Origin: Mycolicibacterium rhodesiae JS60
GTDB lineage: Bacteria > Actinomycetota > Actinomycetes > Mycobacteriales > Mycobacteriaceae
Assembly: GCA_000230935.2 (NCBI GenBank)
Contig: AGIQ01000001.1
Span: forward strand, 1,674,001-1,738,000
DNA: 64,000 bases
Direction: 5' to 3'
A program made the position numbers and the translations under genes. The notes beneath the pieces were generated by a model. That model was not told where the DNA came from and ran no database searches. It saw nothing but the letters and a program-made list of their open reading frames with translations. Shown piece after piece: positions 25,095 to 33,551 of the stretch (its first letter is position 1; every line of letters starts with the position of its first letter).

Positions 25095-25114
25095 TGATTT
25101 TTGATCAAAAATCA
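25095..25114. promoter_or_regulatory. Perfect 20-bp palindrome, likely GntR operator
   Basis: TGATTTTTGA is followed directly by its exact reverse complement TCAAAAATCA. It lies 44 nt after the GntR gene and about 35 nt before the Shine-Dalgarno of the DUF35-thiolase operon. The AT-rich perfect symmetry stands out in this high-GC sequence. Confidence 0.7.
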
Positions 25115-25148
25115 GCAAACTGCTGACGGTAAGGCGAGACCGGGAGGT

Positions 25149-25583
25149 GTGTTGACCGCATTCCGTTCGGTCGCCCCGTCCTTCCTCGGACGGACTGAAT
25201 CCGGTGGCTGGCAACTGCTGGGCCGCCAGTGCGGGCAGTGCGCCGAGACGGCATTCGGCCGCGATGACGACACCTGTCAGCGCTGCGGAAGTATCGACCT
25301 GAGCGACGTCGATCTCGGCGAGCGTGGCACCCTGTGGTCCTTCACGGTGTTGCGCAATCCGCCACCGGGCAACCGGCGGACCAGCAGACCCGAACCGCTC
25401 CCGCAACCGTTGGGTCTCGTCGAACTCGACGGTGCGCCGGTCCGGGTGATGGCCCGCGTCGACGTTCCGGTCGAGCGGCTGGTTATCGGGTTGCCGCTGA
25501 CGCTGACGGCATCGCAGCTCTATACCGACGACGATGGCGCTGCCGTGATCGGGTATTCGTTCGAGGAGTGTTCCGATGAGTGA
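25149..25583 (+). CDS. DUF35 zinc-ribbon/OB-fold protein
   Basis: A protein of about 144 residues with Zn pairs CGQCAETAFG and CQRCG and an OB domain (GTLWSFTVLRNPPPG, LGLVELDGAPVRVMARVD). The start is uncertain: GTG 25149 or TTG 25152 follow GGGAGG at short distance, whereas the frame is open back to TTG 25101 inside the palindrome. It overlaps the following thiolase-fold gene by 8 nt. It is likely the acyl-CoA-channelling partner of one or both thiolase-fold proteins downstream. Confidence 0.85.
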   Translation: MLTAFRSVAPSFLGRTESGGWQLLGRQCGQCAETAFGRDDDTCQRCGSIDLSDVDLGERGTLWSFTVLRNPPPGNRRTSRPEPLPQPLGLVELDGAPVRVMARVDVPVERLVIGLPLTLTASQLYTDDDGAAVIGYSFEECSDE

Positions 25584-26721
25584 CGATGTCGTTGTCGCCG
25601 GCGTCGGAATGCACCCATTCGGCAGGTTCGATGGGATCACCCCGGCGCAGATGGGCCGGCTTGCGGTAACCCGGGCGCTGGCCGACGCCGGAAAGACGTG
25701 GCGTGATGTCGACGCCGCCTACGTGGCGAGCATGTACCTGCCCGCCACAGCAGGTGCGCGAACATTGAAGCCCTTGGGCGCCACCGGCATTCCGATCTGT
25801 GACGTCGAGGCTGCGTGTGCCAGTGGCGGTGTTGCGCTCAATCAGGCAATGCTGGGTCTGCGATCCGGCGAGTATGACACCGTCGCAGTCCTCGGCGTCG
25901 AGAAGATGCCACGTGGCTTCATGGATCCGGCGATGATCTTCGATGCCTGGCAGGTCGAGCTCGGGATGGCCGTCAACCCGAGTTATTGGGCTATGCGCGC
26001 TCGCCGGCACATGCACCACTACGGAACCACCGAGACCCAGATCGCGAAGGTCGCGGTCAAGAACCACCGCAACAGCGTCTACAACGAGAACGCGATGTAC
26101 CGGAAAGCCTTCTCGCTGGAAGAAATCCTCGCCTCCAAACTGGTGTGCGACCCGATCCGGCTGCTCGAGATCTGTGCACCCAACGAAGGTGCGGCTGCGG
26201 TGATCCTGACCCGCAGCGGGCAGGCGCCGTCGAATCGGTCGATCCGGGTTGCCGGGTGCGCTCAGGTCCTGGCCGAGTTTTCGGCGGACTGGCGCGCCCC
26301 GATGCACTCGCTGAGCGCCCGTGCCGACGATGCGGTTCCCCCCACTACGCGGGCCGCCACGAAAGCCTTCGAGCAGTCGGGACTGGGCATCGACGATATC
26401 GACTGCCTGGAAGTTCAGGACACCGATGCCTTTTCGGAACTAGAGGCCTACGAGCATCTTGGACTGTGTGGTGCCGGCGAGAGCGGCCGTTTGATCGACG
26501 AGGGTGCGACCGACATCGGCGGTGCGAAGCCGGTGAACGCCAGTGGCGGCCTGATCAGCAAGGGTGAGCCCGTCGGTGCGTCGCACCTGGGTCAAGTCGT
26601 TGAAATCGTTCAGCAGTTGCGTGGTGAGGCCGGAGAACGTCAAATCGTGGGTGCCCAAATCGGTTTGGCGCACGTTCTCGGTGCCGCGGGTAACTGCGCC
26701 GTGACGATACTGCGTCGCTGA
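25576..26721 (+). CDS. Thiolase-fold protein (SCP2/Ltp type) with altered histidines
   Basis: A 381-aa thiolase superfamily member. The nucleophile cysteine is kept (EAACASGGVAL), but the first catalytic His position reads VQDTDAF (Asp for His) and the GHP motif reads SKGEPVGAS (Glu for His). Normal thiolysis is therefore doubtful; a modified C-C lyase or a non-catalytic partner role is possible. It overlaps the DUF35 gene by 8 nt and is followed by a small protein gene and a second thiolase-fold gene, which suggests a hetero-complex. Confidence 0.85.
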   Translation: MSDDVVVAGVGMHPFGRFDGITPAQMGRLAVTRALADAGKTWRDVDAAYVASMYLPATAGARTLKPLGATGIPICDVEAACASGGVALNQAMLGLRSGEYDTVAVLGVEKMPRGFMDPAMIFDAWQVELGMAVNPSYWAMRARRHMHHYGTTETQIAKVAVKNHRNSVYNENAMYRKAFSLEEILASKLVCDPIRLLEICAPNEGAAAVILTRSGQAPSNRSIRVAGCAQVLAEFSADWRAPMHSLSARADDAVPPTTRAATKAFEQSGLGIDDIDCLEVQDTDAFSELEAYEHLGLCGAGESGRLIDEGATDIGGAKPVNASGGLISKGEPVGASHLGQVVEIVQQLRGEAGERQIVGAQIGLAHVLGAAGNCAVTILRR

Positions 26722-26749
26722 CGGTGGGCGAACGGAGGGACTGGCAACG

Positions 26750-26986
26750 ATGACCGATTGGGTTTACGAGATGCAGGTGCCCGACGATGTCGTCGATCCG
26801 GACGAGCTCGGCCAATACCGGGAACTCGCCATCGCCACGTGGCATACCGCCGCTGAGGCATCCGGCGGCATGCCCGGCGAGCCGACTGCGGCGCTGGTCG
26901 ACGTCAGCGCGGCGCATGCCCGCCGCGATCCGGTGACCGGTGAGGTGCCCGCCCGGGCTTGGCGAGTCACCGGGCCGGTAGCTTGA
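26750..26986 (+). CDS. Small hypothetical protein between two thiolase-fold genes
   Basis: A 78-aa acidic protein starting MTDWVYEMQVPDD after a GGAGGG Shine-Dalgarno. No cysteines and no recognised motif are seen. Its stop overlaps the TTG start of the next gene (TTGA), which argues that it is translated and coupled. It may be an assembly or specificity factor for the flanking thiolase/DUF35 proteins; nothing in the sequence proves this. Confidence 0.65.
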   Translation: MTDWVYEMQVPDDVVDPDELGQYRELAIATWHTAAEASGGMPGEPTAALVDVSAAHARRDPVTGEVPARAWRVTGPVA

Positions 26987-28149
26987 CCACCTCCGGGCCG
27001 ACGGATCCGCTGCGCGATCGGGTTGCGCTGACGGGCGTCGGGGCAACACATTTCAGCCGGAACTCGAGTGTCACGGTCGCGCACCTGGCTGTCGAAGCCT
27101 GTTTGGCGGCGATCGCCGATGCCGGACTGAGTCGTGACGACGTCGACGGACTGGTGTGCTTTCACGACAACGACACCAGCCTGACCCGTGATGTGGCGAC
27201 CGCTTTACGGTTGCCGCGACTGCGCTGGTGGTCGGACGTTTCGGTAGGCGGCAACTTCGCCTGCGGGGCGATTGCGCAGGGCGCGATGGCGATTGCGACC
27301 GGAATGGCGCGCCATGTGGTGGTGTACCGGGCGATGAACGGCCGGTCGGGTAAACGGATGGGCCAATTCGGCGGCAGCCGCACCGACGGTGCCTACCAGT
27401 TCCTGGCGCCTTACGGTTTCGGTACGCCTGCACAGATCTTCGGCATGTTCGCGCGCCGCCATATGACCCGATTCGGCACCACTCGCGAGGATCTCGGCCG
27501 GATCGCGATCACCATGCGCACCCACGCCGAACTCAATGCGCGTGCGGTGCGCCGGGAGCCACTGACGATGGACGAGTATCTGTCCGGCCGAGTGATCGCC
27601 GACCCGTTCACCCTGTACGACTGCTGCCAGGAGACCGACGGTGCGGTGGCGATCCTGCTCAGTCCGGCCGAGGCGGCGCGCGACCTACCGCACCGGCCGG
27701 TATATCTGCACGCCGCCGTGCACGGCGCCGGCGATTCGCCGCGGCTGCCTTTCGATCGGTGGGACGACTTCAGTACAAGCTGCTTCGGCAGGCTCGCTGA
27801 CGAACTCTTCGACAAGTCCGAATTCACCCGTGCCGATGTCGATTTCGCATGCCTCTATGACGCTTTCACGTTTGAAATCTTGCATCAGCTGGAAGAGATC
27901 GGATTCTGTGGCCGTGGCGAAGGCGCCGGCTTCGTCCGCGACGGCAACATCTCACTCGGCGGCCGCCTACCGGTCAACCCGCACGGCGGATTGCTCAGCG
28001 AAGGCTATATCCACGGTCTCAATCACACCCTGGAAGCTGTCGAACAATTGCGCGGCGCCAGCGGCGCCCGGCAGGTGCCCGACGCCCGGGTGGCACTGGT
28101 CACGGCCTACGGCTTCGTATCGGGCGGCCTTCTGCTGCTCCGCAACTGA
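26983..28149 (+). CDS. Ltp2-like thiolase-fold protein, candidate retro-aldolase
   Basis: A 388-aa protein with TTG start at 26983 overlapping the preceding stop. The thiolase nucleophile is lost: the region reads SVGGNFACGAIAQ, with Cys shifted. The first His motif reads LYDAFTFE (Tyr for His) and the GHP region reads SEGYIHG. Tyrosines in these two places are the catalytic pattern of the steroid side-chain aldolase Ltp2, which needs a DUF35 partner. Pairing with the DUF35 protein at 25149 would give an aldol-lyase for a branched beta-hydroxyacyl-CoA. The residue mapping is by hand. Confidence 0.85.
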   Translation: MTTSGPTDPLRDRVALTGVGATHFSRNSSVTVAHLAVEACLAAIADAGLSRDDVDGLVCFHDNDTSLTRDVATALRLPRLRWWSDVSVGGNFACGAIAQGAMAIATGMARHVVVYRAMNGRSGKRMGQFGGSRTDGAYQFLAPYGFGTPAQIFGMFARRHMTRFGTTREDLGRIAITMRTHAELNARAVRREPLTMDEYLSGRVIADPFTLYDCCQETDGAVAILLSPAEAARDLPHRPVYLHAAVHGAGDSPRLPFDRWDDFSTSCFGRLADELFDKSEFTRADVDFACLYDAFTFEILHQLEEIGFCGRGEGAGFVRDGNISLGGRLPVNPHGGLLSEGYIHGLNHTLEAVEQLRGASGARQVPDARVALVTAYGFVSGGLLLLRN

Positions 28150-28177
28150 CGCAACACGCAGGAAAGGACTCTACTTG

Positions 28178-29770
28178 ATGACGCGGCCGGACTACGTCGA
28201 AGAGACTGTCGGTGCATTGTTGGACCGATCGGCCGACGCTGTCCCTGATGGCTTGGCGCTGGCGATCGCCGATCGCAGGCTCACCTATGCTCAGCTTCGC
28301 GCCGAAGTCGATGCGGTGGCCGCCGGTCTGTTGGCGGCGGGAGTTCGCCCGGGTGAGCGCATCTGTCTGTTCACTCCCAATCTGCCCGAGTCGTATGTCG
28401 CCTTACTTGCCGCGACGAAGATCGGTGCGGTGTTCGTTCCGTTGAACCCGCGATTGACCCCGCGCGAACTCGAGTACACGCTGACCGCTTCGGGCGCCGT
28501 CGCTCTGCTTTTCGTGCCGCACTGGCGGGGTATCGACTACGTCGAGCGGCTGCGGGCATTGTGGCCCAACTTGGGCGACGGGGGGCTGGCCGCGGGGGTC
28601 GGTGACGTCCGGTTGCTGGTCACCTTGCGCGGCGAGCTGTCCGGCGCCGTCGGCTATGACGAATTGCTCCGGATCGGCCGGCCGGCACCGTGGCCGCAAC
28701 GACGGATCGACGCGCAGCGTCGTGTTCGTGGCACCGACATCGCGTTGCTCCAATTCACCTCGGGCACCACCTCCACGCCCAAGGGTGTCCTCCTGGCACA
28801 CGCACCCACCGCCCGGATGGCGGCCGAGCTCGGGGAACGATTCGCGCTCACCGAAGCCGATGACTACTTCGGCTGTCCGCCGATCTGTCATATCGGCGGG
28901 ACATCATTCTCGTTCCTGGCTGTAATGAGCCGGGGTGCGACATTTTTCACACTTCCGGTCTTCGACGCCGACGACGCGTTGGCCACCATCGACCAGGAGC
29001 GGTGTACCGTCCTGCACGGTATCGACAGCCATCTGCATCTCTTGATGTCGGCGAAATCGTTTCAGCCGGCCACACTCGGGCTTCGGCTGGTTTCGGTGTC
29101 CGGGGTCGAGCAGACGGTACGATCCGTCGCCGCAGCGTTCCCGGATGCGGTGGTGATCTCGCAGTACGGGTCGACCGAACTGGGCGGCGGGCCGATCTGC
29201 TCGGGCGCCACCGATCCGGAGGCAGTGCGGTTGGGTTCGGTCGGCCGTCCGCTTCCCGGGGTCGATATCGTGACCGCCGACAACGGCGAGATCCGGGTTG
29301 GGGGTTGGAGCTTGATGGACGGCTACCTCGACCAGCCTGAGGCCACCGCGCAGGTGTTCGACGAGTCCGGCCGGGTCCGCACCGGCGACCTGGGCTACGT
29401 CGATGACGATGGATGCGTGCATTTCACCGGCCGGTTGAAGAACATGCTGCGAACCGGGGGAGAGAACGTTTCCGTCGAAGAAGTCGAATCGGTGCTGGGC
29501 GGATTTCCCGGCGTCACACTCGCCGTCGTCGTCGGGGTTCCCGATGGTCGCCTCGGTGAGGTTGGCTATGCGTTCCTGTTGGCCGATCCGGCCGCCGCGG
29601 CAACCATCGACATCGACGCTGTACGGCGTTACTGCCGTGAACAATTGGCGACCTATAAGGTGCCGAGGCATTTCGAGGTATGCGACTCGGGGCGGTTGGC
29701 TGTGACGGCCAGCGGCAAGGTCCAGCGCGCCGAGTTGCGCTCTCTGGCGCAGCAGGCCCTCGACCGCTAG
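28178..29770 (+). CDS. Acyl-CoA synthetase (AMP-binding)
   Basis: A 530-aa ANL-superfamily ligase. It shows the P-loop FTSGTTSTPKG near residue 190, SQYGSTELGGG as the ATP/acyl motif, TGDLGYVDDDG, GRLKNMLRTGGENVS at the hinge, and the C-terminal catalytic lysine in TASGKVQRAEL. All parts of a working ligase are present. It activates a carboxylic acid to its CoA ester, likely feeding the thiolase/DUF35 genes upstream in this operon. Its 3' end overlaps the convergent NTF2-like gene by 4 nt. Confidence 0.92.
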   Translation: MTRPDYVEETVGALLDRSADAVPDGLALAIADRRLTYAQLRAEVDAVAAGLLAAGVRPGERICLFTPNLPESYVALLAATKIGAVFVPLNPRLTPRELEYTLTASGAVALLFVPHWRGIDYVERLRALWPNLGDGGLAAGVGDVRLLVTLRGELSGAVGYDELLRIGRPAPWPQRRIDAQRRVRGTDIALLQFTSGTTSTPKGVLLAHAPTARMAAELGERFALTEADDYFGCPPICHIGGTSFSFLAVMSRGATFFTLPVFDADDALATIDQERCTVLHGIDSHLHLLMSAKSFQPATLGLRLVSVSGVEQTVRSVAAAFPDAVVISQYGSTELGGGPICSGATDPEAVRLGSVGRPLPGVDIVTADNGEIRVGGWSLMDGYLDQPEATAQVFDESGRVRTGDLGYVDDDGCVHFTGRLKNMLRTGGENVSVEEVESVLGGFPGVTLAVVVGVPDGRLGEVGYAFLLADPAAAATIDIDAVRRYCREQLATYKVPRHFEVCDSGRLAVTASGKVQRAELRSLAQQALDR

Positions 29771-30234
29771 TCCTCCGGCGCGCCCGTCCAGCCCGTCGCC
29801 GCGCGGTGGGCAGCTACCGGGCCCCAATCGTAAAACGGTCGCATCTCGACGATCTCATGATCGTCGTTGCAGTCGAAGACGTAGACACCGCGGTTGACGT
29901 AGTGGTGTCCGATCGAGAAGTGGGCGTCGGTGGTGCATTCGACCAGAACCGTCGAACCGGAAACCCCGATATGCAATGGGGTGTACGTCAGCTTGCCGGG
30001 TTCGGTGCGGGTGCAGTTCTCGGCCAGATAGTCGGTGATGATGTCCCGCCCGGTCAGCCAGTACCGCTCCAGACCGTGTTCCTGCAGGCCGACCGCCCAG
30101 TAGCGGCAGTCCTCGGTGAAGCGTGACATCGCGAGTGTGGCGTCCTGGCTGCTCATTCCCCGGTACCAGGTCAGTACGGCTTCCACGTCCGTGCGCTGGT
30201 CGATGTAATCGTCGAGCACTGAATTCTTCGTCAT
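29767..30234 (-). CDS. NTF2/SnoaL-like protein
   Basis: A 155-aa cone-shaped NTF2-fold protein starting MTKNSVLDDYIDQ. RFTEDCRYWAVGLQEHG and TGRDIITDYLAENC fit the SnoaL-like/limonene-epoxide-hydrolase type group, in which members act as isomerases, hydrolases or binding proteins. It is the promoter-distal gene of the long leftward operon starting at 38793, 23 nt after the SDR. No catalytic assignment is possible. Confidence 0.8.
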   Translation of the reverse strand: MTKNSVLDDYIDQRTDVEAVLTWYRGMSSQDATLAMSRFTEDCRYWAVGLQEHGLERYWLTGRDIITDYLAENCTRTEPGKLTYTPLHIGVSGSTVLVECTTDAHFSIGHHYVNRGVYVFDCNDDHEIVEMRPFYDWGPVAAHRAATGWTGAPED

Positions 30235-30257
30235 GCAGTGTGGACCTTTCTGTCCGA

Positions 30258-31025
30258 TTAGGGGCCGATCCGGACGCCACCGTTGATGTCGATGGTGGTG
30301 CCGGTGATATAGCCGGCTTGGGCGCCGGCCAGGAAATGGACGAGCGCGGCCACCTCGGTAGCGTGGCCGAGTCGTTTCAGCGGTACCGACTGGACCAATG
30401 CGTCCAGGTCGGCAGGTGTGAAAGCCGATGCGAGCATCGGGGTTTCGATGAAGCCGGGAGCGATGCAATTCGCTGTGATGCCCAACGGTGCACCTTCTTT
30501 GGCGGCGCACCGGGTGATGCCCATGACCGCGGCCTTGGACGCCGCGTAAGCGACGTTGGCGCGTACCACCCCGACCTGGGCGCCGATCGAGGTGAAGGTT
30601 ACGATCCGACCGTCCAGCACCGGCGTGGCGTGCCGGGCCCGCAACATTTCGCGGACGCACAGAAACGTGCCAGATCCGTTGGCGCCCTCGGCTCGCTGCC
30701 AGTCAGCCAGGGTCGTGCCGCTGACCGCTGGTTGATCACCTGCCGGCGGAAAGACCCCTGCCGCGGTCACGAGCACGGCGACCGGCCCGATGTCCTGCTC
30801 GATCTGGGTGTGGCTCTCGACGACGGACGTCTCCGACGAAACGTCCATTTCGATCACACGGTGCGGGGCCCCGGTGGGTGCCGGTAGGGCAGCCACCACC
30901 GATTGTGCCCGTTCAGTATTCAGGTCGGCGGCGACTACGGTGTCACCCGAGGTGGCGAGAGATCGGCATACCTCGGCGCCGATGCCACTGGCAGCACCGG
31001 TGACCAGTACGATTCGACCGGTCAC
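30258..31025 (-). CDS. SDR family oxidoreductase
   Basis: A 255-aa SDR with VTGAASGIGAEVC, an AAGVFPPAGD loop in place of the usual NNAG, and catalytic YAASK in NVAYAASKAA. It ends with the family's GYITGTTIDINGG. Its start overlaps the ferredoxin stop by 4 nt, so it may oxidise the alcohol made by the P450 encoded just upstream. Confidence 0.88.
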   Translation of the reverse strand: MTGRIVLVTGAASGIGAEVCRSLATSGDTVVAADLNTERAQSVVAALPAPTGAPHRVIEMDVSSETSVVESHTQIEQDIGPVAVLVTAAGVFPPAGDQPAVSGTTLADWQRAEGANGSGTFLCVREMLRARHATPVLDGRIVTFTSIGAQVGVVRANVAYAASKAAVMGITRCAAKEGAPLGITANCIAPGFIETPMLASAFTPADLDALVQSVPLKRLGHATEVAALVHFLAGAQAGYITGTTIDINGGVRIGP

Positions 31026-31243
31026 CTGGTATCTGCCTGCTGTGCAACAGAATCCGAGACGGTGATCGCCAATTCAGGGCACATCCGGACGACAGCGTTG
31101 GCTCGCCGCAGCTGATCCTCGTCGAGGTCATCGGTGGCGGTCACGAATGCATGCCCGATCTCGTCGTCGGCAAAGATGTCCGGTGCTTCGGCGTAACACA
31201 GTCCATGACCCTGACAACGGCTCGCATCAACGTGGACTCTCAT
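31022..31243 (-). CDS. 3Fe-4S ferredoxin (P450 redox partner)
   Basis: A 73-aa ferredoxin beginning MRVHVDASRCQGHGLC. The cluster ligands are Cys in CQGHGLC (C-x5-C, no central Cys) and a distal CP, the pattern of [3Fe-4S] ferredoxins that serve actinobacterial P450s. ATG 31243 is preferred for its spacing from AGGAG; ATG 31246 is the alternative. It directly follows the P450 gene with overlapping stop/start. It is the only P450-type ferredoxin in the window although four P450 genes are present. Confidence 0.92.
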   Translation of the reverse strand: MRVHVDASRCQGHGLCYAEAPDIFADDEIGHAFVTATDDLDEDQLRRANAVVRMCPELAITVSDSVAQQADTR

Positions 31244-32412
31244 CATTCTCCTGCCGCGAATACGAGGGGGACGCGGTCGGGACTCATGACGACCGACGGC
31301 CACCTGACTTTGTGTTCGTACCCGGCCTCGAGCTCGTAGAAGGGGATCCGGCGGTGGAATTCTTCGAGCACGAAATGTAATTCGCGCCGGGCCAGGTGCG
31401 ATCCGAGGCAGCGGTGCGTCCCGCCGCCGAAGGTGTAGATATCGCGCCGATTTTCCTGCTCCAGGTCCACCGATGCCGGACACGCGAATGCCTCCGGATC
31501 GGAACTGGCTGCACCATAGGCAACGAAGACGTGTGCGCCGGCCGGGATCACGACCCCTTCGACTTCTACGTCCCGTGTGGCCGTCCGGTTGCTGAAGGGC
31601 ACCGGCGGATCGATACGCAAGATCTCCTCGACGACCGCATCGATGAGTCCGGGATCCGCCCGCACCTTCCGTTGAAGCTCGGGGTCGGCCGCCAGGTGGT
31701 AGAAGATGAGCCCGATCGCACCGGTCATGGTGTCGAGGCCGCCCTGCACGACGTTGAAGGCGGTGCCCATCACTTCCGCGTCGGACCACCCCTGCGCCAG
31801 GATGTAGCTCACGAAGTCGCTGCGCGGTTCCACACGCCGCTCTGCGAAAAGGTCCGACAGGTAGCGTTCCAGGTTCTCTCTGGCGGACACCGCCCGGGCC
31901 ATGCCGTCTTCGTCGTAAGCGCCGACCAGGGTTATGTGCACCCAGTCGGCCAGCATCGCCCGATCCTCCAGCGGCAACCCGAATATCTGCATGAACACCT
32001 CGACCGGAAAGATCTGCGCGATGTCGGCCATGATCTCGCATCGGCCCGAGTCGGCGAATTCATCGATCAATTCGTTGAGCCTGGCTCGCAGGCCTTCTTC
32101 CATCGCGCCAAGCACTTTCGGTGCGAACATGCGATCGATGACCTGGCGATAAGCAAGATGTTTCGGGGGGTCGATGCCGCCGGGGATGTACGGGGTGGGC
32201 GCGTTGAGAGTGTCACCGTGGGTGGCGCTCGAGAACAGGTCCGGATTGCGGGTGACGAAGCGGCACGCCTCGGCAGAGGTGACGAACCAGTCGTCGCCGG
32301 AACGGAATACCGGTCCGTGACTTCGGACCATGGCCCAGGCCGTCGCCCGGTCCGTGGCGGCTGGTAGATCCTGCATGCGGATTGGGCGTCCAGTGGATGT
32401 GTCGGTCATCAA
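31243..32412 (-). CDS. Cytochrome P450
   Basis: A 389-aa soluble bacterial P450. The I-helix reads VQGGLDTMTGAIG, the K-helix ExxR is EILRIDPP, and the haem-binding loop is FGGGTHRCLGSHLAR with the Cys thiolate. The early segment LNAPTPYIPGG and HLAYRQVIDRMF are typical of lipid or terpene hydroxylases of actinobacteria. It is followed by its ferredoxin and preceded by two alcohol dehydrogenases, all with overlaps. It probably hydroxylates an aliphatic or terpenoid substrate; the subfamily is not assigned. Confidence 0.93.
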   Translation of the reverse strand: MMTDTSTGRPIRMQDLPAATDRATAWAMVRSHGPVFRSGDDWFVTSAEACRFVTRNPDLFSSATHGDTLNAPTPYIPGGIDPPKHLAYRQVIDRMFAPKVLGAMEEGLRARLNELIDEFADSGRCEIMADIAQIFPVEVFMQIFGLPLEDRAMLADWVHITLVGAYDEDGMARAVSARENLERYLSDLFAERRVEPRSDFVSYILAQGWSDAEVMGTAFNVVQGGLDTMTGAIGLIFYHLAADPELQRKVRADPGLIDAVVEEILRIDPPVPFSNRTATRDVEVEGVVIPAGAHVFVAYGAASSDPEAFACPASVDLEQENRRDIYTFGGGTHRCLGSHLARRELHFVLEEFHRRIPFYELEAGYEHKVRWPSVVMSPDRVPLVFAAGE

Positions 32413-33551
32413 TCCTCCGATTTCGGTTCGGGTCCGGTCCGGATGACCGGCTTGATCTCACGGCCGGACGCCATCTGCACGAGCGCATCCGACACGGTGC
32501 CAAGGTCGTAGGTTCCCGAGATGAGCAAGCCGAAGTCGAACGAGCTTCGGCTGTCCTGCAGAAACTGCAGCGCCTGCCAGTAGTGGTCTATCCGGGCCGA
32601 CCAAACCCCGGCGATGGTCAGTTGTTTGGCCGCGATCAAGCCCGCTGAAACAGGTGTTTGATCGGCAGTCACCGCACCAGCGACCACGACTCGACCACCC
32701 GGCCGCACCATCTGCAGTGCCTCGCCGAATGCGGTCGCCGCGCCGGAAGCCTCGATGACGAGATCCGCGCCATGGCCGGTGAGTTCACGTACCACGTCGG
32801 CACGTTCGGCGGGGTCGGCGTCGTCAATGCCGATCACCTGCTCGGCACCCCATTTCATCGCGATATCCAGACGATTCGGCGGGCCGCCGATCACGATGGT
32901 GCGGGTGCCGGCATGCCGGAGCAATGCCAGGGTGCACAACCCGACCGGACCTGCGCCCTGCACGACTGCGACATCCGTGGTGCGGCCGGGGCCGGCACGC
33001 TCTATGGCGTGCACGGCGGTACGCAGCGCGCAACTGGCAGCCGACGCCCAGGTCGACGGGATACCGTCGGGCACCAGAACCCGCTCGCTGCGCGGATGGA
33101 CGTACGCGTACTCGGCGAATGCGCCAGTGGCATAGGGAAATACATCGACGGGCGTGCTCAGTGTCCCTAGCCGGGACGCGCACAGGCCCGGGTGGCGCCA
33201 GACAGTGCAAGCCGTGCAGTGCCCGCAGGATGCACCGGTCCATACGATCCGGTCACCGATCTCGAGGCGATTGCCCACGGAATCGATGCCCGCCCCATCA
33301 CCCAGCAGGACAACCCGGCCGACGCATTCGTGGCCGAGAACGAATCCGCGTTGCACAGGCAAATTCGGCCGGATCGAGCCGTTCCACATGTGGACATCTG
33401 TGCCGCAAACCGTGGCGGCGACAACCTGCACCAGCACCGCGCCGGGTTCCAGTTCGGTCGGGACGGGTATCGAGCGGACTTCCGGTGCGGTACCGAAGGC
33501 CGTCATCACTGCGGCGTCGCCGCGCTGCGGTATGGCCACGGTCGCGCTCAT
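32409..33551 (-). CDS. Zinc-dependent alcohol dehydrogenase (MDR)
   Basis: A 380-aa medium-chain dehydrogenase. Catalytic zinc ligands are in CGTDVHMWNG and GHECVGRV; the structural zinc lobe CGHCTACTVWRHPGLC is present. The coenzyme motif is QGAGPVGLCTL. It overlaps both neighbours by 4 nt and is one of two consecutive MDR genes upstream of the P450. The pair may oxidise alcohols generated in the pathway or reduce aldehydes. Confidence 0.9.
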   Translation of the reverse strand: MSATVAIPQRGDAAVMTAFGTAPEVRSIPVPTELEPGAVLVQVVAATVCGTDVHMWNGSIRPNLPVQRGFVLGHECVGRVVLLGDGAGIDSVGNRLEIGDRIVWTGASCGHCTACTVWRHPGLCASRLGTLSTPVDVFPYATGAFAEYAYVHPRSERVLVPDGIPSTWASAASCALRTAVHAIERAGPGRTTDVAVVQGAGPVGLCTLALLRHAGTRTIVIGGPPNRLDIAMKWGAEQVIGIDDADPAERADVVRELTGHGADLVIEASGAATAFGEALQMVRPGGRVVVAGAVTADQTPVSAGLIAAKQLTIAGVWSARIDHYWQALQFLQDSRSSFDFGLLISGTYDLGTVSDALVQMASGREIKPVIRTGPEPKSED

